Made by a program: the position numbers and the translations under genes
In this document: one piece after another, positions 6,583-14,650 of the stretch
Position numbering within the stretch: position 1 is the stretch's first letter
Layout: every line of letters begins with the position of its first letter
Assembly (NCBI GenBank): GCA_041486115.1
Contig: JBGPKT010000028.1
Location: forward strand, 1-23,072
Length of the DNA: 23,072 bases
Direction of reading: 5' to 3'
From: JACQBY01 sp041486115
GTDB taxonomy: Bacteria > Nitrospirota > Nitrospiria > JACQBW01
The notes under the pieces: model-generated
Told to the model about the DNA's origin: nothing
Database searches by the model: none
What the model saw: the letters and a program-made list of their open reading frames with translations, nothing else

Positions 6583-6641
6583 AAAATAAATTTCTTTAAT
6601 TATTAATAAAATCATGTAGTTAAGTATACCTATCCGGTATT

Positions 6642-6674
6642 AGACTGTTTCATTCCTAAAACAGACTGTTTCAT
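6642..6674. repeat. Direct repeat AGACTGTTTCAT x2 with internal dyad, candidate activator site
   Basis: AGACTGTTTCAT occurs exactly at 6642-6653 and 6663-6674, offset by 21 bp, about two helical turns. The first copy also forms a dyad with the start of the second: CTGTTT (6645-6650), 8 bases, AAACAG (6659-6664). The dyad centre is about 99 bp upstream of the predicted sigma-54 transcription start, the usual distance for enhancer-binding protein sites. Confidence 0.55.
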
Positions 6675-6752
6675 GGGGCATTTATTCTGCACTATTTTCC
6701 TTTTATTTCAATTCATCATACCTAAAAAAGCCAAAAAGCTGAAAATCAGAGG

Positions 6753-6780
6753 TTGACAACCGAAAAAATCTATTCATAAT
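6753..6780 (+). promoter_or_regulatory. Sigma-70 promoter of the HD-domain gene
   Basis: -35 TTGACA (6753-6758, perfect), 16-bp spacer, -10 CATAAT (6775-6780, one mismatch). The predicted start is near 6787, so both candidate start codons (6810 and 6843) are downstream of it. Confidence 0.7.
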
Positions 6781-6809
6781 CAATTTATTTAACTCTTGAA
6801 TAGGAAAAC

Positions 6810-8216
6810 ATGACCTGGAAAAAAGCGTACGAAGGGGTCGCTATGTTTGCCGACCCTATCCATGAGTACATTCCTTTTACCACCCCTGTTTCAAGGGGGA
6901 AGGATGAAGTTACAGAAAAAGACCTGATCGATACCCCCTGGGTACAGCGCTTAAGGTATGTCTACCAGTTGCAGTCCGCCCGCTGGGTCTACCCTTCCGC
7001 AGAGCATACCCGGTTCCAGCATTCCCTGGGGGCCATGCATATCGCCAGCCGGTTTGCAAAACGGTTATATCCATCGTTAAAAGAGGTGATCAAGAACCCC
7101 CCTTCGGTGGAGTATATCGAAGAGGTCCTGAGAATCGCCGCGCTCCTTCATGACTCGGGACATGGACCTTTTTGCCATTTTTTTGATCATAACTTTCTTG
7201 AACAGTTTCACCTGACCCATGAAGATATCGGCCAAAAGATCATTATTGATGAATTGGGCCAAATGATCAAAAAGATCAAAAGGAGTCCTTCGGGTCCGTT
7301 CAAGTCGGGCGAAAAACTGGTCCCCGAACAGATTGCCTTCCTGATCAAAAAAGATTATCAAAAAGATAAAAAACAGTTTCCTCAGTGGCTGACGTTTCTT
7401 CAGCCTTTGCTGGGGGGGATCTACACGGCGGACAATCTCGACTACGTCTTGAGAGATGCCTATATGTGCGGCGTATCGATCGGGCCGGTAGATCTCGACC
7501 GGCTGATTTATTATACCTTCTTTTCGGAAAAAGGGCTAACGCTCCACCGGTCCGGTTTTCCCGCCCTGAGCATGTTTTTAAACAGCCGTCTTTATATGTA
7601 CTCCAATGTCTATTATCACCGGACCACCCGGGCGATTGATCTTCATCTGAAAGAAATTTTTCAGCCGACCATTCAGCAGATTCTTCCAAAAAATCCTTTG
7701 ACTCAGATGAGCGAATATCTCCATCTGACCGACTGGTCTTTGATTGAAGAGGTGCGGAAATGGAAGTTCTCAAAAGAAAAAGAAAAGCAGAAGCTGGGAC
7801 TCGAATGGGACAAGATCCTGAGCCGCCAGGTAAAATGGAAAATGGCGTTTGAAACCACCCTTTCTATCAAGACGCCTGAAAAAGGGAATATCATGATCGG
7901 AACAGAAGAGCTAGAAAGGAAAATCAGAAAGGTTTTAAGCCCGCCGCTGAGCAAGGTTGTTTTTCGCGTCGATATGCCCGGACAGGACCCCCGGCCCATC
8001 AATCCCCTGATGATGGGAGAACAGCAGATTTATATTTATAATCCTTCGACCAAAAAAGTTTCCAAAGAGGCTTTGTGGGAGTTTTTTGATTATATTCCGG
8101 CCCGTATTTATCAATGCCGCGTGTTTACCTTAAGTCATGACCTGGATGAACAGCTTTCAGAGGCGGTAGAAAAAGTTTTCGGGGAAGCGACGGCCCAGAT
8201 TCCGACCAACATCTAA
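6810..8216 (+). CDS. HD-domain phosphohydrolase (dNTPase/SAMHD1-like superfamily)
   Basis: The 468-residue product is a metal-dependent HD-superfamily hydrolase related to deoxynucleotide triphosphohydrolases and YdhJ-type proteins; the substrate is not known. Motifs: FADPIHEYIPF (13-23) typical of the family start, HTRFQHSLGAMHIA (66-79), the HD pair in LLHDSGHGPFCH (H114, D115, H118), and the distal metal ligand region TADNLDYVLRDA (207-218). A lysine- and glutamate-rich region follows near 313-330. The start could be ATG 6810 (AGGA four bases upstream) or ATG 6843 (AAGGGG five bases upstream); the second has the better ribosome site and begins MFADPIHEY, so 6843 is a serious alternative. 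It is followed 54 bp later by the exporter genes on the same strand, with no terminator seen between. Confidence 0.9.
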   Translation: MTWKKAYEGVAMFADPIHEYIPFTTPVSRGKDEVTEKDLIDTPWVQRLRYVYQLQSARWVYPSAEHTRFQHSLGAMHIASRFAKRLYPSLKEVIKNPPSVEYIEEVLRIAALLHDSGHGPFCHFFDHNFLEQFHLTHEDIGQKIIIDELGQMIKKIKRSPSGPFKSGEKLVPEQIAFLIKKDYQKDKKQFPQWLTFLQPLLGGIYTADNLDYVLRDAYMCGVSIGPVDLDRLIYYTFFSEKGLTLHRSGFPALSMFLNSRLYMYSNVYYHRTTRAIDLHLKEIFQPTIQQILPKNPLTQMSEYLHLTDWSLIEEVRKWKFSKEKEKQKLGLEWDKILSRQVKWKMAFETTLSIKTPEKGNIMIGTEELERKIRKVLSPPLSKVVFRVDMPGQDPRPINPLMMGEQQIYIYNPSTKKVSKEALWEFFDYIPARIYQCRVFTLSHDLDEQLSEAVEKVFGEATAQIPTNI

Positions 8217-8270
8217 TCATCGGCTCCGTTTCTTCAAATCCCTTCCTCCTCGCCGGATTCCTTTCGAAAT

Positions 8271-8945
8271 ATGGTTGAATTAAAAAATATTACGAAAATT
8301 TACCGGCAGGGGACTTTAGAAATACCGGCCTTAAAGGAGATTAATCTCAAGGTTCCCCAGGGGGAATTCTGCCTCCTGATGGGGCCCAGCGGATGCGGCA
8401 AAAGCACCCTGTTAAATCTTGTCGGCGGGCTCGACAGCCCCACTTCGGGGGAGCTCTCCCTCAACGGAAATTCGACTGCGGCGTTTACCGACAGGGAGTG
8501 GACCTTCTGCCGCAGGACAGAGATCGGAATCGTCTTTCAATTTTTTAATCTTTTGCCGACCCTCTCGGTTTACGAAAATATTTCTCTCCCCCTCGTATTA
8601 AATAAAATATCGCGAAAAGAGACCGACGCCCGGGTGCTTGAGCTGATCGATCAAATGGGTTTAATGGACAAAGCCAAAAGTTTGCCCGGAAGCCTGTCGG
8701 GAGGGGAGCAGCAACGGGCGGCGATCGGCCGCGCGCTGATCCATTCCCCCCGGATTCTACTGGCGGATGAGCCTACCGGAAATCTCGATTCCCGCATGGG
8801 ACGGGAGATCCTGGCTTTAATCCAATCGCTCTCAAAAGAAAATAAAATGACCGTCATCATGGCGACTCATAGTCAGGACACCGCTGCTTTCGGCGACCGG
8901 ATCATTCCCCTGAAGGACGGTCGAATTTCCAGTTTAACGGGTTAA
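8271..8945 (+). CDS. ABC transporter ATP-binding protein (LolD/MacB type)
   Basis: The 224-residue product is a cytoplasmic ABC ATPase of the class that powers FtsX/MacB-type permeases. Walker A GPSGCGKST (38-46), Q-loop Q90 in IVFQFFNLLPTL, signature LSGGEQQ (142-148), Walker B ILLADE (162-167) with the catalytic Glu, D-loop GNLD, and switch histidine H200 in MATHS. The length is that of LolD rather than a fused MacB. No strong ribosome site is seen before the ATG at 8271, which lies in a pyrimidine-rich leader. The permease starts 8 bp after its stop, and an AttH-like gene follows, so the three form one export unit. Confidence 0.95.
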   Translation: MVELKNITKIYRQGTLEIPALKEINLKVPQGEFCLLMGPSGCGKSTLLNLVGGLDSPTSGELSLNGNSTAAFTDREWTFCRRTEIGIVFQFFNLLPTLSVYENISLPLVLNKISRKETDARVLELIDQMGLMDKAKSLPGSLSGGEQQRAAIGRALIHSPRILLADEPTGNLDSRMGREILALIQSLSKENKMTVIMATHSQDTAAFGDRIIPLKDGRISSLTG

Positions 8946-8953
8946 CATAATAG

Positions 8954-11524
8954 ATGATCCGATTACTCAACATCTGGAGCTTTTCCCACTTTAAACTCCT
9001 CAAATCAAACACTGTTCTGACCCTGATGGGAATTTCTCTTGGCGTTGCCATTTTTACCGCGGTCCAAACAGCCAATCAGAACATCCAGGACTCTTTTCGG
9101 TGGACCATTTATCAGATCGCGGGAAAAGGAGATCTGGAAATCAGGGGGGGCGAAGCCGGTTTCCCGGAGGGGTCTATTGTTCAAGCAAGGAAGCTTCCCG
9201 GGGTCAGAGAGGCGATGCCGGAGACTATCCAATCTGTTTCCGTTCAAAACGGAGCAGAGCCCGAAGAGGTCATGGTGCTGGGCCTCGATTTTCTGCAGGA
9301 TTCCCGGTTTCATAACTATACGGTAGACCAGGCCGGTCCTCCCGCTCCATTTGATTTTCTTTCTCTTTTAGAGCCCGATGCCGTCGTTCTCTCCGATTTT
9401 CTGGCAAAGCGCCTCCATTTGAAAGTGGGATCGCCCTTTATTTTTAAAATCGGGAGGGAAAGGATTTCTTCCCATGTTGCCGGGATTCTTCGTTACTCCG
9501 ATGATCTTCCGCCTCCCTTCGGGGGGTTTTTTGCCTTAATGGATATCGCCTCCTCCCAGCTTCTGTTTCACAAACTGGGAAGACTCGACGGGATCACCCT
9601 CCTGCGGGAGGAAGGGGTTTCGGAGGGCGATCTTGAAGCAGAGGTGCAGAGAGCGCTTCCGGGCCTTCTGGTCCAGAGCCCCGATCAGAAAAACAGAATG
9701 ATCGACAGCATGCTCGGATCCTTTAATCTTAATTTAAAGGCTTTGAGCGCCATATCGGTTCTGGTCGGGATGTTTCTTATTTATAACACTCTTTCTATTC
9801 TGGTGGTCAGGAGAAAGATTGAAATCGGGATCTTAAGATCGATCGGTCTGTCGGGAAAGGAGGTCTTTTTCCTAGTTCTCCTTGAAGCGCTTTTGCTGGG
9901 GGCTGTCGGAACGACCCTTGGGATCGCTCTCGGATTTTTGATCTCGGGAGCGGTTTTAAAAGCGATTTCTTTGACGATTACGTCGCTTTATTTAAAAGTT
10001 TTTGCCCGGGAGGTTTATCTCCCTTTTTGGGTGGGGCTGGAAAGCTATGCCATTGGACTCGGGGTTTCACTTCTGGCGGCTTCTTTTCCCGCATGGGAGG
10101 CCTCAAAGATTCTGCCGGGGAATAATCTGGTCCGTCAGGGAGAGCGCGTCAGGCCTGTTTTTAATAAACAACTTTTAGGGGCAGGAGGGATTTGTTTAAT
10201 CCTGTCGATCGGACTGGCTTATCTCCCTCCGGTTTTCGGGAAGCCTCTTTTCGGATACCTCTCCGCCCTCTTCCTTTTGCTGGGGCTCTCTTTGATGATC
10301 CCCTCCCTGATATTTATTTTGAACAGAGTTTTAGATCTCCCGTTATTCCGGAATCGGATGGTTTTTTTAAAAGTCGCCGGGGGAGGTTTTTTTCGGCAGC
10401 CGGCGAGGAATTCGATCGGCATTGCTACGCTGATGATGAGCGTCGCCCTCTTAATCAGTGTGACCCTGATGATACACAGTTTCCGGAAAACTTTAAACGC
10501 CTGGTTCAGCCAAACGATTAAAGCTGATTTAGTAGTTGAACCTGCCGGCTGGCTGAGTCCGGGGCCTCTTTCTCAGGTGTCTCCAGAATTCGGGGAGAAG
10601 ATCAATAAGATTAAAGGAGTGGCGGCGGTAGATCTCTTCCGGGAAGACCACCTCCTCTACAGGAACGAGCCCTATCTGCTGAACTCCAGAAACCTTTCCA
10701 TTCATAGAGAATATAGCCGGTATCTGCTGACAGCAGGAGAACCTAAAAAGATTTTGCAAAAAGTGATATCCGAAAGCGGCGTGCTGATTTCCGAAAGATT
10801 TTCTTTACAACACCATCTCCGCCCGGGAGATCTCTTGGTCCTCGATACCCCTTCGGGACCGGCAAGTTTCAGAATCGTAGGGGTTTTTTATGATTATACG
10901 ACCCAGGGGGGAAAGGTGGTGATGGATCGTCTCCTCTACCTGAAATACTGGAAAGATCCTGAGGTGAATCTCCTGGCCGTCTATCTTGAAAAAAATAAAA
11001 TTCCGGAAGGGACCGAAGAAGAGATCAGGAAAAAGATCAGCATTGTGATCCGGGGAAAAGGGTTGTTTGTCATTTCCAACCGGGAGATTAAACTCAAGGT
11101 CATGGAAATCTTTGATCAAACCTTTTCGGTCACGCGCGCGTTGGAGTGGATCACGATATTAATCTCTCTTTTAGGGGTGATCAATATGCTTCTGGCAAAC
11201 CTTCTTGATCAAAAAAGAGAAATAGGAATTTTGCGGTCGCTTGGAGCGACCCGCCATCAGATTGGCACGTTAACCCTTTATGAAGCCGTCTGGGTGACCC
11301 TGATCGCCAATCTCGTCGGGGCTGCCGGCGGCCTCGGACTATCCCTGATTTTAATCTATGTGATCAACAGACAATCGTTTCTCTGGAGCATTCAATTTGA
11401 TTTCTCCGGAATGGTCTTTCTAAGAACGTTTCTCCTGGTGACGAGCGCCGCTCTTCTGGCGGGATATTTTCCGGCTAAAGAGGCGGCGAAAGGGAATATT
11501 GCGGAATCTGTACACTATGAGTAG
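8954..11524 (+). CDS. ABC transporter permease with two FtsX domains (MacB-like mechanotransmission type)
   Basis: The 856-residue inner-membrane protein has the duplicated layout of large FtsX-family permeases. It has an N-terminal membrane helix (about 20-42), a periplasmic MacB_PCD-like domain (about 45-255), a first FtsX domain with three helices (about 260-395; IYNTLSILVVRRKIEIGILRSIG), central helices near 405-455 and 485-507, a second periplasmic domain (about 510-725), and a second FtsX domain (about 727-850; INMLLANLLDQKREIGILRSLGA). The repeated coupling motif REIGILRS-LGA/IG contacts the ATPase. It pairs with the upstream LolD-like ATPase and overlaps the downstream AttH-like gene by 8 bp. 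Substrate unknown; relatives move lipoproteins, peptides or envelope components rather than import nutrients. Confidence 0.93.
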   Translation: MIRLLNIWSFSHFKLLKSNTVLTLMGISLGVAIFTAVQTANQNIQDSFRWTIYQIAGKGDLEIRGGEAGFPEGSIVQARKLPGVREAMPETIQSVSVQNGAEPEEVMVLGLDFLQDSRFHNYTVDQAGPPAPFDFLSLLEPDAVVLSDFLAKRLHLKVGSPFIFKIGRERISSHVAGILRYSDDLPPPFGGFFALMDIASSQLLFHKLGRLDGITLLREEGVSEGDLEAEVQRALPGLLVQSPDQKNRMIDSMLGSFNLNLKALSAISVLVGMFLIYNTLSILVVRRKIEIGILRSIGLSGKEVFFLVLLEALLLGAVGTTLGIALGFLISGAVLKAISLTITSLYLKVFAREVYLPFWVGLESYAIGLGVSLLAASFPAWEASKILPGNNLVRQGERVRPVFNKQLLGAGGICLILSIGLAYLPPVFGKPLFGYLSALFLLLGLSLMIPSLIFILNRVLDLPLFRNRMVFLKVAGGGFFRQPARNSIGIATLMMSVALLISVTLMIHSFRKTLNAWFSQTIKADLVVEPAGWLSPGPLSQVSPEFGEKINKIKGVAAVDLFREDHLLYRNEPYLLNSRNLSIHREYSRYLLTAGEPKKILQKVISESGVLISERFSLQHHLRPGDLLVLDTPSGPASFRIVGVFYDYTTQGGKVVMDRLLYLKYWKDPEVNLLAVYLEKNKIPEGTEEEIRKKISIVIRGKGLFVISNREIKLKVMEIFDQTFSVTRALEWITILISLLGVINMLLANLLDQKREIGILRSLGATRHQIGTLTLYEAVWVTLIANLVGAAGGLGLSLILIYVINRQSFLWSIQFDFSGMVFLRTFLLVTSAALLAGYFPAKEAAKGNIAESVHYE

Positions 11525-12629
11525 AGTTTCTCTTTTTCGATTTCCAATGATCCTGTTTGTTTTTCTTGCGGTGATCCTCTGCGGCCAGGACATCGTGCGG
11601 GGAAAAGAGTTCAAACAGGCGGCGCCGGGATACGTTTTCCATTTCCCGGCGGACCATGGATCCCACGACGATTATCAAATGGAATGGTGGTATTTTACCG
11701 GCCATCTTCGGTCAAAAGGGGGATTGAAACAGGGATTTGAGCTCACTTTTTTCCGGACCGGTATTCAGAAGGATGCCATACGGGAAAACCCTTCTGGATG
11801 GCGCGTGGAAAATATTTATTCAGCCCACTTTGCCCTGTCGAATGAATCGGCCCGCCAGTTCTGGTTTGAGGAAAAAATGAGCCGGCCGGCCCTGGGGAGG
11901 GGAGGATCGGAAAAAGAGCATCTTCAGGTCTGGATCGATAATTGGCAGGCCCGAGAAGAAAAAGGGATTTTTTATTTAAGCGCCGCCGCCGGGTCCGGAA
12001 AAAGTAAAAAGAAAATCGAGCTGACCCTCATTCCCGAAAAATCGGTCGTAGTCCATGGAGAGAAGGGGGTAAGCCCCAAAGACCGGCATTCGGAAAATCG
12101 TTCTCACTATTATTCGATTACCCGATTAAAAACTTCGGGGCTTCTGGCGTGGGATGGAGAAGCGACCAAGGTCGAAGGGATAAGCTGGATGGACCACGAA
12201 TTCGGATCGAGCCTTCTCTTGCCCGGCCAGTCCGGGTGGGATTGGTTTTCCGTTCAGTTGAACGATCGGACCGAACTGATGCTTTATCAATTAAGAAACA
12301 GGGATAAGACTTCCCCCTTTTCTTTCGGTTCTTTTATTGGAAAAAATGGAATGGCCACGACGCTGCGCCAGGAAGATTTTGAAATCAAATCGACAGGACA
12401 ATGGCTTTCTCCCCTGGGGGGATCTTATCCGATGGGGTGGGAGATCGTGGTTCCGGGTAAGAAGATGGCTCTTGTGTTGACGCCTTTTTTTTTCAATCAG
12501 GAGTTGAATGTCTTTGGAGGAAGCCTGAGGTACTGGGAGGGGAGCGTTTCGGTTTCCGGTAATTTTCCCGGTTTTTTCGGGTTGGGTTATGTCGAGATGA
12601 CCGGTTATGGTGGCCCGGTTCATCGATAA
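11517..12629 (+). CDS. AttH/CrtC-like lipocalin-domain protein of the ABC export cluster (COG5621 type)
   Basis: The 370-residue product begins with a signal sequence (MSRVSLFRFPMILFVFLAVIL) and is probably periplasmic; Cys22 follows it, but the residues before it (VIL) are a poor lipobox. The family signatures are DYQMEWWYFTGHL (52-64), GISWMDHEFGSS (about 220-231) and GWDWFSVQLNDRTELMLYQLR, ending in GLGYVEMTGYGG. These match the two-lipocalin fold shared by AttH and carotenoid hydratase CrtC. No carotenoid genes are present; the conserved neighbourhood ATPase-permease-AttH favours an exporter accessory role. The start is ATG 11517, overlapping the permease stop in ATGAGTAG; an in-frame TTG at 11499 is less likely. 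It converges on the pilB-like gene with 7 bp between stops. Confidence 0.88.
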   Translation: MSRVSLFRFPMILFVFLAVILCGQDIVRGKEFKQAAPGYVFHFPADHGSHDDYQMEWWYFTGHLRSKGGLKQGFELTFFRTGIQKDAIRENPSGWRVENIYSAHFALSNESARQFWFEEKMSRPALGRGGSEKEHLQVWIDNWQAREEKGIFYLSAAAGSGKSKKKIELTLIPEKSVVVHGEKGVSPKDRHSENRSHYYSITRLKTSGLLAWDGEATKVEGISWMDHEFGSSLLLPGQSGWDWFSVQLNDRTELMLYQLRNRDKTSPFSFGSFIGKNGMATTLRQEDFEIKSTGQWLSPLGGSYPMGWEIVVPGKKMALVLTPFFFNQELNVFGGSLRYWEGSVSVSGNFPGFFGLGYVEMTGYGGPVHR

Positions 12630-12636
12630 AGCGGAC

Positions 12637-14574
12637 TCAGGGGGTATCCAGTTTATTTTCGCAGAAGGGACAAAACTTCCAGTTTAATTGAACGGTTTGA
12701 TTGCAGCAGCGGCATCTATTTTTTGGTTTTTCACCGCACATCGGGCAGAGGTTAAATTCGCTTCTAAAATGGTGGTCGCAGTTTTTGCAGAAGGCGTCTA
12801 AATGTTCATCCGCCCCGATGCATCGGATAATCTCTCCAAGCGTGGTCTGCCCCTCTTTCACTTTATCAAACCCGTTTTCACCCATCGAAACAAAACCGGC
12901 GTCGTGGCAGGCGTTTTTAAACTGGAGTTCTGTCGGGTTTAGGGAGATGACCTGCCTGAGTTTAGAATTCATCGGGAGGATTTCGTAAACGGCGTTTCTC
13001 CCTTTAAATCCGGTCTGATGGCAGTTCTTGCACCCCTTCCCTTTATAAAACTGGGTCTTGCCGGCGGAAGCAGGAGAAATATTCAGGACTTTCATCTCTT
13101 CGTCGTCGGGAGAGGCGGAGCTTTTACACTCCGGGCAGATCATCCGGACCAGTCTCTGGGCCATCACGCCGATCAAAAGGGACGAGAGCATATAATTGGG
13201 AATGCCGAGATCAAGGAGGCGGGTGATTGCCGAGGGAGCATCGTTGGTATGTAAGGTTGAAATCACCAGGTGGCCGGTAAGGGCCGCTCTCATGGCCATT
13301 TGCGCCGTTTCAGCGTCACGGATTTCACCCACCAGAATCACATTCGGGTCCTGCCTTAAAATAGCCCGCAGCGCGGCGGCAAAGGTCAGCCCCGAATCAG
13401 AGTTGATCTGCACCTGGGTGATTCCTTTGAGATGATACTCGATCGGATTTTCAACCGTAATAATATTAATTGAGCTGTTGTTCAGGTGATTAAGCATGGC
13501 ATATAAAGAGGTCGTTTTGCCGCTTCCGGTCGGCCCCGTCACCAGAATCACCCCTTTGCGTTTGGCGAGCATCTCCTTAACCAGTTTTTGATCGGCGCCG
13601 GAAAGACCGAGCGATTCAATATTAAGCAGCTCCGTCGTTTCATCCAGTACCCGGATCACCACTTTTTCTCCGAAATAAGAAGGGAGGGAAGATATTCGCA
13701 AGGTGATTTCCTTACCGTTTGCCTTTAACCGGATATCTCCATCCTGGGGGATTCTTTTGATCGCGATGTCGAGATTGGCCAGGATTTTAATCCGTGAGAC
13801 AAGGGCGCCATGGATCCATTTTGGAAAACGGAGGATCTCGTGGAGAAGACCGTCAATCCTGAAGCGGACGACCGAATCATTGGTCTGGGGTTCGATATGG
13901 ATATCGCTGGCTTTTAACTTCAGCGCTCTGGCAAGAATTAAATTCGCCATTTCAATAATCGGCGCCAGATAATGCCGCTGTTCGGAGCCGGCGTCAGAGC
14001 CGCTGTCCCTGATTTCCGGAATAATCTGGACAGGATTATCGTCAAAATCTTTTTGACTGTCATGAATGATCTTTTTGATCATTTGTTCATCTTCTTTTGC
14101 ATGAATTTGCCCGTAAAATTTCTTAATAGTCTCTTTGAGGAGAGAGGGGGTCGCGATGGCGGGCTGGATGATAAACCCGCAATAAAAACTTAAATCCTGA
14201 ATCGTATTAAAATCGAGCGGGTCGGCCATGGCGACAATGAGCGTGCCTCCTTCCAGACGAAGCGGAATGACCCCATGTTTTTTCACTAAAGATTCCGGGA
14301 CCAGAAGCAAGATATCATTGTCAATGGATGAAATGGCGTCGACAAACTGATATCCCATCTGCGAACCAAGGGTTTTAGCCATTTCAACTTCAGAGGTAAA
14401 GTGAAGGTCGACCAGCACCTCTCCCAGCCTTTTCCCCGTTTTCTTTTGTTTTTCAAGGGCTTTTTGGAGTTGTTCGTCCGTAAGGATTCCGCTCTGGACC
14501 AAAATTTCTCCCAGTTTTTTTCTCTGTGTTTTTACCGATCCTTTATGGGTCGTAAGGGTATTCGTAGGGGGCAT
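12637..14574 (-). CDS. pilB: Type IV pilus/type II secretion assembly ATPase (PilB/GspE family) with extra C-terminal zinc ribbons
   Basis: This cytoplasmic hexameric ATPase drives pilus extension or pseudopilus assembly. The 645-residue product starts at ATG 14574, which has AGGAG seven bases upstream. MshEN-type N-terminal domain about 18-150 (KKLGEILVQSGILTDEQL), Walker A GPTGSGKTT (347-355), Asp box HIEP (226-229), Walker B ILVGEIRD (413-420), His box TGHLVISTLHTNDA (433-446), and the usual tetracysteine site C480/C483/C515/C518. After the family's normal end there are two further zinc-ribbon-like units, CKNC...CPMC (596-613) and CRCC...CPFC (621-638), which most PilB/GspE proteins lack. 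A perfect TTGACA overlaps the comEC stop upstream, so it may have its own promoter, but the matching -10 is poor. PilB rather than GspE is suggested by comEC next door, not proven. Confidence 0.92.
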   Translation of the reverse strand: MPPTNTLTTHKGSVKTQRKKLGEILVQSGILTDEQLQKALEKQKKTGKRLGEVLVDLHFTSEVEMAKTLGSQMGYQFVDAISSIDNDILLLVPESLVKKHGVIPLRLEGGTLIVAMADPLDFNTIQDLSFYCGFIIQPAIATPSLLKETIKKFYGQIHAKEDEQMIKKIIHDSQKDFDDNPVQIIPEIRDSGSDAGSEQRHYLAPIIEMANLILARALKLKASDIHIEPQTNDSVVRFRIDGLLHEILRFPKWIHGALVSRIKILANLDIAIKRIPQDGDIRLKANGKEITLRISSLPSYFGEKVVIRVLDETTELLNIESLGLSGADQKLVKEMLAKRKGVILVTGPTGSGKTTSLYAMLNHLNNSSINIITVENPIEYHLKGITQVQINSDSGLTFAAALRAILRQDPNVILVGEIRDAETAQMAMRAALTGHLVISTLHTNDAPSAITRLLDLGIPNYMLSSLLIGVMAQRLVRMICPECKSSASPDDEEMKVLNISPASAGKTQFYKGKGCKNCHQTGFKGRNAVYEILPMNSKLRQVISLNPTELQFKNACHDAGFVSMGENGFDKVKEGQTTLGEIIRCIGADEHLDAFCKNCDHHFRSEFNLCPMCGEKPKNRCRCCNQTVQLNWKFCPFCENKLDTP

Positions 14575-14650
14575 TGCCAACTCCTGAAAAAAAGTCAATG
14601 TAAGATAGAATAAGGGTGTTTCTAAAAAGGTAACAGGAACCTGAAGTTTG

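Larger units (their letters stand above)
6509..6809. other. 301-bp intergenic regulatory stretch between divergent genes
   Basis: This A/T-rich stretch carries no plausible gene. It holds, in order: the leader and sigma-54-type promoter of the CBS gene (minus strand), a 12-bp direct repeat that includes a dyad, and a sigma-70 promoter for the HD-domain gene (plus strand). About 70 bp between the repeats and the sigma-70 promoter show nothing further. Confidence 0.75.

Noticed and set aside
7345..7773. Minus-strand open frame of 142 codons inside the HD-domain gene
   Set aside because: It is antisense to a well-supported gene, has low-complexity basic composition and no family motif; the same holds for the other antisense frames inside coding regions.
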